From assembly GCA_045650505.1 (NCBI GenBank), contig JAZRRE010000011.1, positions 1-22,069 of the forward strand: a stretch of DNA of 22,069 nt. The letters are read 5' to 3'. How positions within the stretch are numbered: position 1 is the stretch's first letter; every line of letters begins with the position of its first letter. This DNA comes from RGIG1681 sp045650505. Lineage in GTDB: Bacteria; Bacillota; Clostridia; Christensenellales; UBA1242. The position numbers were made by a program, and so were the translations under genes. Under the pieces are notes generated by a model. That model saw nothing but the letters and a program-made list of their open reading frames with translations, did no database searches and was not told where the DNA came from. Shown piece after piece: positions 7,543 to 15,159 of this stretch.

Positions 7543-7570
7543 GACTATGAATACACAATTGTCCATAGTC
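7543..7570 (-). promoter_or_regulatory. Leader hairpin of rplM-rpsI (L13 leader-like)
   Basis: A hairpin with a perfect 7-bp stem GACTATG / CATAGTC (7543-7570), with ACAATTGT in the loop region, lies in the rplM 5' leader a few bases after the predicted start of transcription. Its position, size and the genes downstream fit the L13 leader of Bacillota, a suspected ribosomal-protein autoregulatory RNA. I cannot confirm the family from sequence alone. Confidence 0.55.
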
Positions 7571-7582
7571 CTATGCTCATCT

Positions 7583-7611
7583 ATTCTATCTCATTTAAAT
7601 CAAGTTGTCAA
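7583..7611 (-). promoter_or_regulatory. Promoter of rplM-rpsI
   Basis: Perfect -35 TTGACA (7606-7611), 17-base spacer, -10 TAGAAT (7583-7588), on the minus strand. It lies after the truA stop, so the ribosomal genes can be transcribed independently of truA. Confidence 0.85.
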
Positions 7612-7647
7612 TAACTTTCTAACTTTTCTTTTAAGATTTTGTTAATT

Positions 7648-8391
7648 TTACTCATCATAATCAACATTTTTAAGAACCAAACCCTTTGCAGGCATAGTTT
7701 TTCCAGCTTTTTTTCTATCCATAACATCAATCACAGATTTCATTTCTTCTGGTTTCATTTTACCATAAGCCACTTTTAAAAGTGTTCCAAAAATGATTCG
7801 AACCATATTGTATAAAAAGCCATTTCCTGTTATTTCAAAAGCAAAAATACCATCACCAATTTCAATAATTTTCGCATCATAAATTGTTCTCACAAAGTCG
7901 GTTTTGCCTGATTTTGCAGCCACAAATGATGAAAAATCATAAGTTCCAATCAAAAATTTGCACGCTTCGTTCATTTTTTCAATGTCAGCATAATGATTGA
8001 TTCTAACTGCTTGTTTTTCAAGAAGTGGAAGTTCATATCTTGATATATAAAACCTGAACTGATAAGTCTTCTTTTTTGCTGTGAATCTTGAATCAAAATC
8101 CATTCCCACTTTTTGAACAGAAATAACAGCAACATCATCAGGAAGAAGCCCATTAAGACTCACTTCAAGTTTTTTTGCATCAATCTCTTTTTCAGTGTCA
8201 AAGTGGCAAACTTGCGCAAATGCTGAAACACCTGTATCGGTTCTGCCACTTGCATAAAGACGCACTTGTTCGCCCACTAAAAACGAAAGAACTTTCTCAA
8301 GTTCACCTTGAACAGTTCTCTTTTCTGGTTGAATTTGAAACCCTGAAAAATTAGTTCCATCATATTGAATAATAAGTTTAAATCTTTCCAT
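7648..8391 (-). CDS. truA: tRNA pseudouridine(38-40) synthase TruA
   Basis: TruA converts uridines 38-40 of the tRNA anticodon stem to pseudouridine. The 247-residue form starts MERFKLIIQYDGTNFSGFQ, the usual family N-terminus. The catalytic aspartate is D52 in ASGRTDTGVSAFAQ. Later conserved parts are KKTYQFRFY, GTYDFSSFVA and GNGFLYNMVRIIFGTLL. The frame runs 62 codons further upstream, but that extension is unlike TruA and contains the promoter. No Shine-Dalgarno sequence precedes ATG 8391. A -10 box ends only six bases before it, so the mRNA may be leaderless. Confidence 0.95.
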   Translation of the reverse strand: MERFKLIIQYDGTNFSGFQIQPEKRTVQGELEKVLSFLVGEQVRLYASGRTDTGVSAFAQVCHFDTEKEIDAKKLEVSLNGLLPDDVAVISVQKVGMDFDSRFTAKKKTYQFRFYISRYELPLLEKQAVRINHYADIEKMNEACKFLIGTYDFSSFVAAKSGKTDFVRTIYDAKIIEIGDGIFAFEITGNGFLYNMVRIIFGTLLKVAYGKMKPEEMKSVIDVMDRKKAGKTMPAKGLVLKNVDYDE

Positions 8392-8397
8392 AAACTG

Positions 8398-8426
8398 ATG
8401 ATACCACAAAACCATTGCATTTTCAA
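8398..8426 (-). promoter_or_regulatory. Promoter of truA, apparently leaderless
   Basis: Minus-strand -35 TTGAAA (8421-8426), 17-base spacer, -10 TATCAT (8398-8403). Six bases (CAGTTT) separate the -10 box from the ATG at 8391, so transcription should begin at the A of the start codon. Confidence 0.55.
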
Positions 8427-8465
8427 TCACAAATGACCAATTTTTCAATAACTGCCATTTGTTGT

Positions 8466-8495
8466 TTGACTTTATTATTTTTAATATTTTATAAT
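8466..8495 (+). promoter_or_regulatory. Promoter of nifJ
   Basis: -35 TTGACT (8466-8471), 18-base spacer, perfect -10 TATAAT (8490-8495). Predicted start of transcription is near 8502, giving a leader of about 64 bases that contains the palindrome at 8511-8528. Confidence 0.78.
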
Positions 8496-8510
8496 TTAAT
8501 TGTGTTATGA

Positions 8511-8528
8511 ATTGGCACTTTTGCCAAT
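8511..8528 (+). promoter_or_regulatory. Promoter-proximal palindrome in the nifJ leader
   Basis: ATTGGCA-CTTT-TGCCAAT is a perfect 7-bp inverted repeat beginning about 10 bases after the predicted transcription start. It could be an operator for a dimeric regulator or a small RNA hairpin; it has no T-run, so it is not a terminator. It does not match the Rex consensus (TTGTTAA-N4-TTAACAA). Confidence 0.5.
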
Positions 8529-8565
8529 AATTTTCATAATAAATAAATATGGAGAACAAAAAAAT

Positions 8566-11500
8566 ATGGATAATCAAAAAAGAATTACCATTGACGGCAA
8601 CACAGCCGCCGCAAGTATGGCATATATGATGTCAGACACTGCCTTTATTTATCCAATCACCCCTTCTTCACCAATGGCTGAAAACATTGACGCTTGGGGC
8701 GTTAAAGGCAAAAAGAATATTTTTGGAAAGGTTGTTGAAGTAACTGAAATGCAATCTGAAGCAGGTGCTGCTGGTGCTCTTCACGGTGCACTCACTGCTG
8801 GCTCAAAATCAACAACATTTACCTCATCACAAGGCTTGCTCCTTATGATTCCTAATATGTATAAAATTGCTGGTGAAATGCTTCCTTGCGTAATTCACGT
8901 TGCTGCAAGAACAATCGCAACTCACGCACTTTCAATTTTTGGTGACCACAGTGACGTTATGGGTGTTAGACAAACCGGTTTTGCAATGCTTGCTTCTTCA
9001 AGCGTTCAAGAATCACAAGATATGTCACTTGCTGCACACCTTGCAACAAATGCTTCAAAAATTCCTTTTGTTCACTTCTTTGATGGTTTTAGAACTTCTC
9101 ACGAAGTTAACACAATCACAGCCATTCAAGATGCAACTGTAAAAGCACTTGCTGAAAAATATGGCAACATTTATGAAAGAACAAATGAATTCACACCTTC
9201 AAACCCTATTCAAAAAGGTACAAACCAAGGTGAAGACATCTTCTTCCAAAACAGAGAGGCTTGCAATAAATATATTGATGCTATTCCTGGCATTGTTGAA
9301 GATGTGCTTAAAGGTATTGGTGAAGCAACCGGCAGAAAATATGGTTTATTTGAATACTACGGTGCTAAAGACGCTGAAAATGTTATTGTTGTTATGGGTT
9401 CTGGTGCAGACACAACAATTCAAGCAGTTACTGCTCTTGCAAAAACAGGTGCAAAAGTTGGTGTGATTAAAGTTAGACTTTATCGCCCATTCGATGTTTC
9501 TAGATTTGTTAAAGCACTTCCAAAAACAACAAAAATGATTACCGTTCTTGATAGAACAAAAGAATGTGGTGCAACTTATGAACCTCTTGCTGAAGACGTT
9601 ATTGCTGCACTTAACGATGCTGGCATTTCTGGCATTCGTGTTCTTGGCGGAAGATATGGTCTTTCTTGCAAAGAATATACACACAACCATGTTGTTGCAG
9701 TTTATGAAAATATGCTTCAAAAGAAACCAAAAAATCACTTCACCGTTGGCATTAACGATGATGTAACATTCACTTCTCTTCCTGAAAACAAACTTAAAAT
9801 TGATTTCAAAGATAAAGAAGCAGTTGAATGCAGATTCTATGGTCTTGGCTCTGATGGAACTGTTTCAGCAAACAAAAACAGCATAAAAATCATCAGCGAA
9901 TACGCAGGCTTCTATGGTCAAGCATACTTCGTTTATGATAGTAAAAAATCTGGTGGTTTAACAACAAGCCATTTAAGAATGAGCAAAAAGCCAATCAATG
10001 CTCCATATCTCACTCAAAGTCCAGACTTTGTTGCGTGCCATAATAAGAGTTATGTGTCAAAATATGATATGTTAAGTCAAATTAAACTCGGTGGAACTTT
10101 CCTTTTGAACTCACCTTGGACAGATGCTGAAATGGAAAAAGAACTTCCTGCTTCAATGAAGAAGTTTATCGCTGACAAGAAACTTAAATTCTTCACAATC
10201 GATGCTGAAAAAGTTGCTGAAGAAGTTGGTTTAAACAGAAGAATCAATGTTGTTATGCAAACCGCATTCTTTGCACTTGCTGGTGTGCTTGACACAAAAA
10301 CAGCAATCGCACACATTAAAGATGCTGCTGCAAAAACTTATGCTTCTAAAGGTGAAAAAGTTGTTCAAATGAACATTGATGCTATCGACCGTTCACTTGC
10401 AAATCTTCGTGAAGTTAAATATCCTGCTTCTTGGAGCAAAGCAACAAGTGAGCCAGCATTCAACCCAATCACTGACCCATATTACAAAGATTATATTCGT
10501 CCAATCGAACTTAAACTTGGTGACAACCTTCCTGTTTCAGCATTTGATGTTACAGGTTCATCACACACAGCAACATCACAGTATGAAAAAAGAAACATTG
10601 CAACAATGCTTCCAAAATGGATTAAAGAAAACTGTGTTCAATGTAACCAATGCGCACTTGTTTGCCCACATGCTGTAATTCGCCCTTATCTTGTGAAAGC
10701 AGATAGTGACCTTGCTAAAGAAGTTGGTGCAATTCCTGCAATCGGTGTTCCTGGATATTCATTCAAGATTCAAATTTCACCAAAAGATTGCACAGGCTGT
10801 GAAAACTGTGTTCACTCATGCCCTGCACTTAACAAAGCACTTGAAATGGTTAAAGCAGAAGACATTATCGATGAAGAAGTTAAACTTTATGACAAACTTA
10901 AAGATGTTGAAAATGTAAAAACAATCTTCAAGAAAGAAACTGTTAAAGGCAGCCAATTTGAAAGACCACTCTTTGAGTTCTCTGGCGCTTGCGCAGGTTG
11001 CGGTGAAACCCCTTATGTTAAACTTTTAACACAACTCTTCGGTGAAGAAATGATTGTTGCAAACGCAACCGGTTGCTCAAGCATTTACTCTGGAACTGCT
11101 CCAACCTGTCCATACACAAAATCTAAAACAGGCTTTGGTCCTGCTTGGTCAAACAGCTTGTTTGAAGACAACGCAGAATTTGGTCTTGGTATGAAGAAGG
11201 CTGTTTCAAATAACAGAAAACACCTTGAAGAAACTGTGAGACTTGCAATTGAAAGCAAATCTTATAACAAAGCATTCACAGACAAACTTGCAGCTTGGCT
11301 TGCTCAAGAAACAAAAGAACAAGCTCTTGCTCTTGAAATTAAAAATGAAATTATCGCAATGTATAACGCTGACAAGTCAAACGAAATCACTCGTGCACTT
11401 TATGGCTACACAGCTGCACTCTTTGAAACATCTGTTTGGATTATCGGTGGTGATGGCTGGGCTTATGATATCGGCTATGGCGGTTTAGACCACGTTCTTG

Positions 11501-12057
11501 CTTCTGGTGAAGATGTTAACATTTTAGTTCTTGACACTGAAGTTTACTCAAACACAGGTGGTCAAGCATCAAAAGCAACCCCAATGGGTTCAGTTGCTAA
11601 ATTTGCAGCTGGTGGAAAGCAAACTCAAAAGAAAAACCTTGGCGCTATAGCTCGTCAATATCCAAATGTTTATGTTGCACAAGTTGCAATGGGCGCAAAC
11701 CCACAAGCAACAATCACAGCATTCAAAGAAGCAAAAGAAAACAAAGGCCCATCAATCATCATTTGTTACTGCCCTTGCATTAACCACGGTGGTGATATGA
11801 GTCACACTCAACAACAAGAAAAACTTGCAGTTGAAACCGGTTATTGGCCAATTTATAGATATAACCCAACAACTGAAAAACTCACCTTCGATGCAAAACT
11901 TCCTAGCAAAGAATATGAAGAGTTCACAAAAACTCAAGCAAGATACTTCACACTTGCTAAAACAAATCCAGAAGAGTCAAGCAGACTTATCTCTGGCGCT
12001 AAAGAACACGCAAAAGAAGTTCTTGAAAATCTTGCAGAAGATGCAAACAAACAATAA
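8566..12057 (+). CDS. nifJ: Pyruvate:ferredoxin (flavodoxin) oxidoreductase
   Basis: A 1163-residue single-chain PFOR that oxidises pyruvate to acetyl-CoA and CO2 and reduces ferredoxin, the central anaerobic route from pyruvate. Domains in order: the N-terminal pyrimidine-binding part with PITPSSPMAE (about 30-39), domain II, the gamma-type domain, two 4Fe-4S ferredoxin motifs (C690/693/696/700 and C742/745/748/752), and the TPP domain. The proximal cluster cysteines are C809, C812, C837 and C1071, as in the Desulfovibrio africanus enzyme. The TPP motif starts GGDGWAYDIG near 959. The ATG at 8566 follows GGAGAA; an upstream ATG in frame would add unrelated residues. Length is normal. It has its own promoter and terminator, so it is monocistronic. 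Confidence 0.97.
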   Translation: MDNQKRITIDGNTAAASMAYMMSDTAFIYPITPSSPMAENIDAWGVKGKKNIFGKVVEVTEMQSEAGAAGALHGALTAGSKSTTFTSSQGLLLMIPNMYKIAGEMLPCVIHVAARTIATHALSIFGDHSDVMGVRQTGFAMLASSSVQESQDMSLAAHLATNASKIPFVHFFDGFRTSHEVNTITAIQDATVKALAEKYGNIYERTNEFTPSNPIQKGTNQGEDIFFQNREACNKYIDAIPGIVEDVLKGIGEATGRKYGLFEYYGAKDAENVIVVMGSGADTTIQAVTALAKTGAKVGVIKVRLYRPFDVSRFVKALPKTTKMITVLDRTKECGATYEPLAEDVIAALNDAGISGIRVLGGRYGLSCKEYTHNHVVAVYENMLQKKPKNHFTVGINDDVTFTSLPENKLKIDFKDKEAVECRFYGLGSDGTVSANKNSIKIISEYAGFYGQAYFVYDSKKSGGLTTSHLRMSKKPINAPYLTQSPDFVACHNKSYVSKYDMLSQIKLGGTFLLNSPWTDAEMEKELPASMKKFIADKKLKFFTIDAEKVAEEVGLNRRINVVMQTAFFALAGVLDTKTAIAHIKDAAAKTYASKGEKVVQMNIDAIDRSLANLREVKYPASWSKATSEPAFNPITDPYYKDYIRPIELKLGDNLPVSAFDVTGSSHTATSQYEKRNIATMLPKWIKENCVQCNQCALVCPHAVIRPYLVKADSDLAKEVGAIPAIGVPGYSFKIQISPKDCTGCENCVHSCPALNKALEMVKAEDIIDEEVKLYDKLKDVENVKTIFKKETVKGSQFERPLFEFSGACAGCGETPYVKLLTQLFGEEMIVANATGCSSIYSGTAPTCPYTKSKTGFGPAWSNSLFEDNAEFGLGMKKAVSNNRKHLEETVRLAIESKSYNKAFTDKLAAWLAQETKEQALALEIKNEIIAMYNADKSNEITRALYGYTAALFETSVWIIGGDGWAYDIGYGGLDHVLASGEDVNILVLDTEVYSNTGGQASKATPMGSVAKFAAGGKQTQKKNLGAIARQYPNVYVAQVAMGANPQATITAFKEAKENKGPSIIICYCPCINHGGDMSHTQQQEKLAVETGYWPIYRYNPTTEKLTFDAKLPSKEYEEFTKTQARYFTLAKTNPEESSRLISGAKEHAKEVLENLAEDANKQ

Positions 12058-12071
12058 TAAACAAAATAAAA

Positions 12072-12096
12072 AGAGAGGCTCAACCCTCTCTTTTTT
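12072..12096 (+). terminator. Terminator of nifJ
   Basis: AGAGAGG / CCTCTCT stem (12072-12091) with a CTCAAC loop, followed by six T. It begins 14 bases after the nifJ stop. Confidence 0.92.
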
Positions 12097-12102
12097 ATTT
12101 AT

Positions 12103-12132
12103 AAAAAACACCACTTGTTTGGTGGTGTTTTT
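12103..12132 (-). terminator. Bidirectional terminator, mainly for the 12141-12931 operon
   Basis: CACCAC / GTGGTG stem (12109-12127) extended by a run of A on the left and T on the right. On the minus strand it lies just after the stop at 12141; on the plus strand it backs up the nifJ terminator. Confidence 0.88.
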
Positions 12133-12140
12133 AATTTATT

Positions 12141-12707
12141 TTATTTCTTTTTTGCTGTCTTTTTTTTAGGTTTCTTTTCATCTTCTTCTGGTTTAACGGC
12201 TTCGATTGATTGAACTTCTCCATCAACAATTTCAGCAACTTCGGCTATTTTTTCAAACACTTCTTCGTTCTCCTCATCTTGTTTTTTATCTTCAACCTTT
12301 TTGGTTTCTTTCACACTTGTTTTTGGTTTTGTTTCAAATTCTGGAACTTCATCACCAAAAAGTTTAACCATAACAGCATTTTCTTTAGCGTCAAGTTTAC
12401 CTTCAAGTTTAGCTTTTTTGATATCGTGAATTCTTTGTTTGCTTTCAAGTTTCATATTTAAAATTTCCATCTTTTGAGCAAACTTTGCTTCTCTTTTTAT
12501 CTCATTTCTAGACTTTCTTGCTTCAGCTTTTTTGTTTATATCTTCAACCATAAGGTCATAAGACTTTCCAACTTTAACACCGAAAGTCTTGATTAAAAGT
12601 TTAACCAAAAAACAAGTGAGCCAAACGATTGCAATAAGTGCAATTAAAATACACACTGCCATACCAATAAAAGTAAACACATCAACTAGCCATTGCCATT
12701 TTTCCAT
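12141..12707 (-). CDS. Membrane-anchored coiled-coil protein with Lys/Glu-rich tail
   Basis: Unrecognised protein of 188 residues. Residues about 9-41 form one long hydrophobic stretch (VFTFIGMAVCILIALIAIVW and on), one or two membrane segments. Residues 50-110 are a charged, probably coiled-coil helix rich in Lys, Glu and Ala. The tail (from about 120) is Glu-rich and ends in a very basic stretch, KKPKKKTAKKK. Low-complexity and charged, it could tether something at the membrane. AGGAGA precedes the start. It is the second gene of a two-gene operon, 14 bases after the 69-residue gene. The same plan (N-terminal membrane segment, acidic region, coiled coil) is seen in the protein at 17441-18466. 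Confidence 0.78.
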   Translation of the reverse strand: MEKWQWLVDVFTFIGMAVCILIALIAIVWLTCFLVKLLIKTFGVKVGKSYDLMVEDINKKAEARKSRNEIKREAKFAQKMEILNMKLESKQRIHDIKKAKLEGKLDAKENAVMVKLFGDEVPEFETKPKTSVKETKKVEDKKQDEENEEVFEKIAEVAEIVDGEVQSIEAVKPEEDEKKPKKKTAKKK

Positions 12708-12721
12708 AAAAATCTCCTATA

Positions 12722-12931
12722 TTAACGACCCATTTGCATTGCTTTTTCAAGTTTCTTTGCTTCAAGTTTTGCTTTTTGAGCCTTACATTTTTCATTTTGA
12801 ATTTCACAAAGCCTGGTTGCTTCTTCAATCATCTTGCGAAGTTTTGCTTCCACAGGGCTATTATAAATTCTTTGCTCTTCATATTCATTGTTTCTTCTGA
12901 TAATATAATCAGCGTCATATAACTTTTTCAT
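12722..12931 (-). CDS. Small charged helical protein, 69 aa
   Basis: Unrecognised 69-residue protein, MKKLYDADYIIRR at the start and a Lys/Glu/Ala-rich helix in the second half that could form a coiled coil. It has no signal peptide or membrane segment. A strong AAGGAGGG ribosome binding site sits at good spacing, which supports it as a real gene. It is the first gene of the operon with the membrane-anchored protein that follows, and has a consensus promoter. A partnership through coiled-coil contact is possible but is inference. Confidence 0.75.
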   Translation of the reverse strand: MKKLYDADYIIRRNNEYEEQRIYNSPVEAKLRKMIEEATRLCEIQNEKCKAQKAKLEAKKLEKAMQMGR

Positions 12932-12956
12932 ATTTTGCCCTCCTTATCACAACTCA

Positions 12957-12985
12957 ATTATACTATGATTAAAGGTCAGTTTCAA
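12957..12985 (-). promoter_or_regulatory. Promoter of the 69-aa/188-aa operon
   Basis: Perfect -10 TATAAT (12957-12962) and -35 TTGAAA (12980-12985), 17-base spacer, on the minus strand. Confidence 0.8.
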
Positions 12986-13048
12986 AATAAATTGCAAGTT
13001 ATATAATAATTTGTAAAAGTTTGACAATTTTTCAAAATTACTGAAATT

Positions 13049-13579
13049 TTAGTTTACAGAATAATAATTTTTTATTTTGTCAATTATATTTTCAATAATT
13101 TCTTCATCCGTTAAATTTGAAATATCAACCACAATATCAGCACATTCTTTTTCTATTATATGCTCTTGACTAACAAGAGTTTCTCTGTCTGCCAAAAAGA
13201 ATTCCTTTTGCTCATTTGTGTCAAACTGTTTGTTTTGAAGTTCAATCACTTCACTTTCAATATCTTTCTTTAACAGAATCACAAAATTACTTAATTTGAT
13301 TTTATAAAACAAATCTTCATGCTTATCGGCAAAACCCATATTCGCAACAAACACCACATTGTCAAAATCAAGTTCCATTTTGAGTATTGAGCGAAATTCC
13401 TTTTCAATATAATCTTTTCCATTAATTTTATAAATTTCACTAAAAGTGTTTGGCATATGGTCAAACTCAAACAAACTTATCATATCTAAAGTTCGCATAG
13501 AAAAAACTTCGGCAAGCTTTTCAGCAAGCCGTTTAGAAACATCATAATCATAACTAGTAATAAGCATATTTTGTTTCAT
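13049..13579 (-). CDS. Shikimate-kinase-like protein lacking the P-loop
   Basis: A 176-residue protein that I do not recognise as a named enzyme. It reads like a shikimate-kinase/nucleoside-kinase fold: MLITSYDYDVSKRLAEKLAE at the N-terminus lies where the kinase has GxxGxGKS followed by LAxxLG. Then come a TLDMISLFEF segment (kinase: FIDTDxxIE), KDYIEKEFRSILKMEL (kinase: ExxFRxxExxxL), and NVVFVANMGF (kinase: xVIATGGG). The Walker A residues and the Arg/Gly binding residues are missing, so it is probably not a kinase. The start is the ATG at 13579 (a TTG one codon upstream is possible), after AAGGAA. It is the last gene of a three-gene minus-strand operon. No clear terminator follows. The fold assignment is tentative. 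Confidence 0.6.
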   Translation of the reverse strand: MKQNMLITSYDYDVSKRLAEKLAEVFSMRTLDMISLFEFDHMPNTFSEIYKINGKDYIEKEFRSILKMELDFDNVVFVANMGFADKHEDLFYKIKLSNFVILLKKDIESEVIELQNKQFDTNEQKEFFLADRETLVSQEHIIEKECADIVVDISNLTDEEIIENIIDKIKNYYSVN

Positions 13580-13589
13580 CAAGTTTTCC

Positions 13590-13907
13590 TTATTTAGACC
13601 TTAAAATAACATCAAGATTATCATCAAATTCAGAAGTATTTATTTCTTCCATAATTGCTGTGAGCTCACTATTGTCAAGTTTATCTTTTGTGAGTTTTTC
13701 AACCTTTCTTTTTGCTAAACCATCATAATCATCATCAGCTGTTGTTTTTGCAAAAGAATCACCAAATGCTTTACGAAGATAAACCTCATAAGCCAAAACT
13801 TTTTGTGGAACTTTTGCTTCAATCAAATCTTTATCTCTCACAACATAATTGTTGATTTCGAAATAATATTCGTTTTCAAAGTCAGTTAATTTTTTATTAT
13901 TTTCCAT
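13590..13907 (-). CDS. Hypothetical protein, 105 aa
   Basis: Unrecognised 105-residue acidic protein with no signal peptide or membrane segment. Charged helices are predicted, with a Lys-rich stretch (KRKVEKLTKDKLD) near residues 67-79 and an acidic C-terminus. The ATG follows GGGTGAG. It begins 9 bases after the 397-residue gene ends and ends 10 bases before the next start, so it is firmly within a three-gene operon. Function unknown. Confidence 0.75.
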   Translation of the reverse strand: MENNKKLTDFENEYYFEINNYVVRDKDLIEAKVPQKVLAYEVYLRKAFGDSFAKTTADDDYDGLAKRKVEKLTKDKLDNSELTAIMEEINTSEFDDNLDVILRSK

Positions 13908-13916
13908 AACTCACCC

Positions 13917-15110
13917 TTAATCATCATATTTGTTTCTAGTCATCATTCTTTGCATTGCCTCTTCTTCTTGAGCTTGTTGTTCTTCAGCTTCTTTCATTTT
14001 CTTTTCTTCAGCAATATTTTTTCTTGCTATTTCAGCAAGGCGTTCAGCTTCTTCGTTTTGAGCTGTAACTTGCGCAATTTCTTCTTTCTCATTATTAATT
14101 TTGTCAATGAAGTTAATAAATGCATCTGTTGCAGATTTTGCACCAAGCTCTTTTTCACGAGCAATACGTTCTTCTTCACTTTCTTCTTTTTCAGGGTTAA
14201 TATTTCCGCTCAAGCCAGCAGCCATAATTGCAACTCTTTTTGCAGCTGGAATAAGTTCAGATTTTTCATTACACTTAAGTTTTTCTTTGATTTGAGATGC
14301 TTTTTCAGGATTATTTGCAATCAAATGCGCTTTTATCATCGAATTAAACATATTTGTTACACCAGCAACATAGTCTTCAGGCGTGCTTGTGATTTCAGTT
14401 TTAAACTCTAAAAGCGAACCAAGTTCTCTATTGATTTGCCTAATATCTTTCTTCTTTGATTCATCAATAACATAAGTTGCAATGGTCTTAAGAACTCTCT
14501 TTTTTGTGATTGTACTCAAAATTGCTTCAACCGGAATTGTTACTATTGATTCAGGATAAACTCTAATAATCTTCGAAAGTAAATCTTCACTTGCATTCAT
14601 CAAAACAGCTGCATTGGTTTCATTAGAAAAATCAAGCTTTCCATCTTTAATTTGCAAAATTTCACCATCAAAAAAAGTACTTTCAAATATTGTATTTTCT
14701 TTTTCAAAAACATTTAAATTTAATGTATCTTCACTAATATTTTCACTTTCTTGTTTTTCAACTTCTGCAATTTTTTTATGATTAAACTGTTCGTTATAAA
14801 TACCCGCATTTTGCAAAATATTGTCAATATAAGCAATTCTCTCACGATTTCGTTTGAGTAACACATCAATTCTATTTTTTACCGCAAGCAAACGAATAAG
14901 CTCATCTCTTTTTTCCTTGGAGAATTTTGAGAGCTTATTTATATCTAAACCAGAAACTGCCGCCTCAAGATTTTTATCAACAGCTTCAATTTCAACAATC
15001 ATTGTTTCACAAAGTCTTTTAACTCTGTCAAGTGCAGGAGTTGCCCCTGTTATCACTTGATTAGACAAAGCTTTTAATAAAAAATATTCTTCATCTTCAA
15101 AACTTTTCAT
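13917..15110 (-). CDS. Hypothetical protein with C-terminal coiled coil, 397 aa
   Basis: Unrecognised 397-residue cytoplasmic protein. I start it at ATG 15110 (MKSFEDEEYF), after AGGTGA; the longer open frame would run back through the promoter. The first 100 residues are helical and basic. A middle part around 135-260 contains mixed strands and helices (SKIIRVYPESIVTIPVEAIL). The last 80 residues are a Glu/Lys/Ala/Gln-rich coiled coil ending in QRMMTRNKYDD. A repeat of the VTIPVEAIL kind or an enzyme motif is not visible. It is first in a three-gene operon with the 105-residue and shikimate-kinase-like proteins, probably a cytoplasmic assembly, which is inference. Confidence 0.75.
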   Translation of the reverse strand: MKSFEDEEYFLLKALSNQVITGATPALDRVKRLCETMIVEIEAVDKNLEAAVSGLDINKLSKFSKEKRDELIRLLAVKNRIDVLLKRNRERIAYIDNILQNAGIYNEQFNHKKIAEVEKQESENISEDTLNLNVFEKENTIFESTFFDGEILQIKDGKLDFSNETNAAVLMNASEDLLSKIIRVYPESIVTIPVEAILSTITKKRVLKTIATYVIDESKKKDIRQINRELGSLLEFKTEITSTPEDYVAGVTNMFNSMIKAHLIANNPEKASQIKEKLKCNEKSELIPAAKRVAIMAAGLSGNINPEKEESEEERIAREKELGAKSATDAFINFIDKINNEKEEIAQVTAQNEEAERLAEIARKNIAEEKKMKEAEEQQAQEEEAMQRMMTRNKYDD

Positions 15111-15126
15111 AATTTCACCTATTTTA

Positions 15127-15155
15127 ATAATACAAAAATTTAAAAATAGTGTCAA
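15127..15155 (-). promoter_or_regulatory. Promoter of the 15110-13049 operon
   Basis: Perfect -35 TTGACA (15150-15155), 17-base spacer, -10 TATTAT (15127-15132), minus strand. The -35 box lies five bases after the stop of the upstream gene, and the predicted leader is only about 10 bases. Confidence 0.8.
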
Positions 15156-15159
15156 TAAT

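Noticed and set aside
8511..8526. TGGCAC...TTGC resembling a sigma-54 promoter upstream of nifJ
   Set aside because: The spacing between GG and GC is wrong for sigma-54, and a proper sigma-A promoter lies just upstream at 8466-8495.
9346..9738. Antisense open frame of 130 codons inside nifJ, and other long shadow frames in truA, metK, nifJ and the ribosomal genes
   Set aside because: They lack ribosome binding sites and family motifs, and reflect codon bias of the real gene on the other strand or frame.
13020..13048. Terminator after the kinase-like gene
   Set aside because: Only an AT-rich weak hairpin (TTTCA/TGAAA) is visible; not strong enough to call.
13049..13579. The 176-residue protein as a functional shikimate kinase
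   Set aside because: The Walker A GxxGxGKS and substrate-binding residues are missing.
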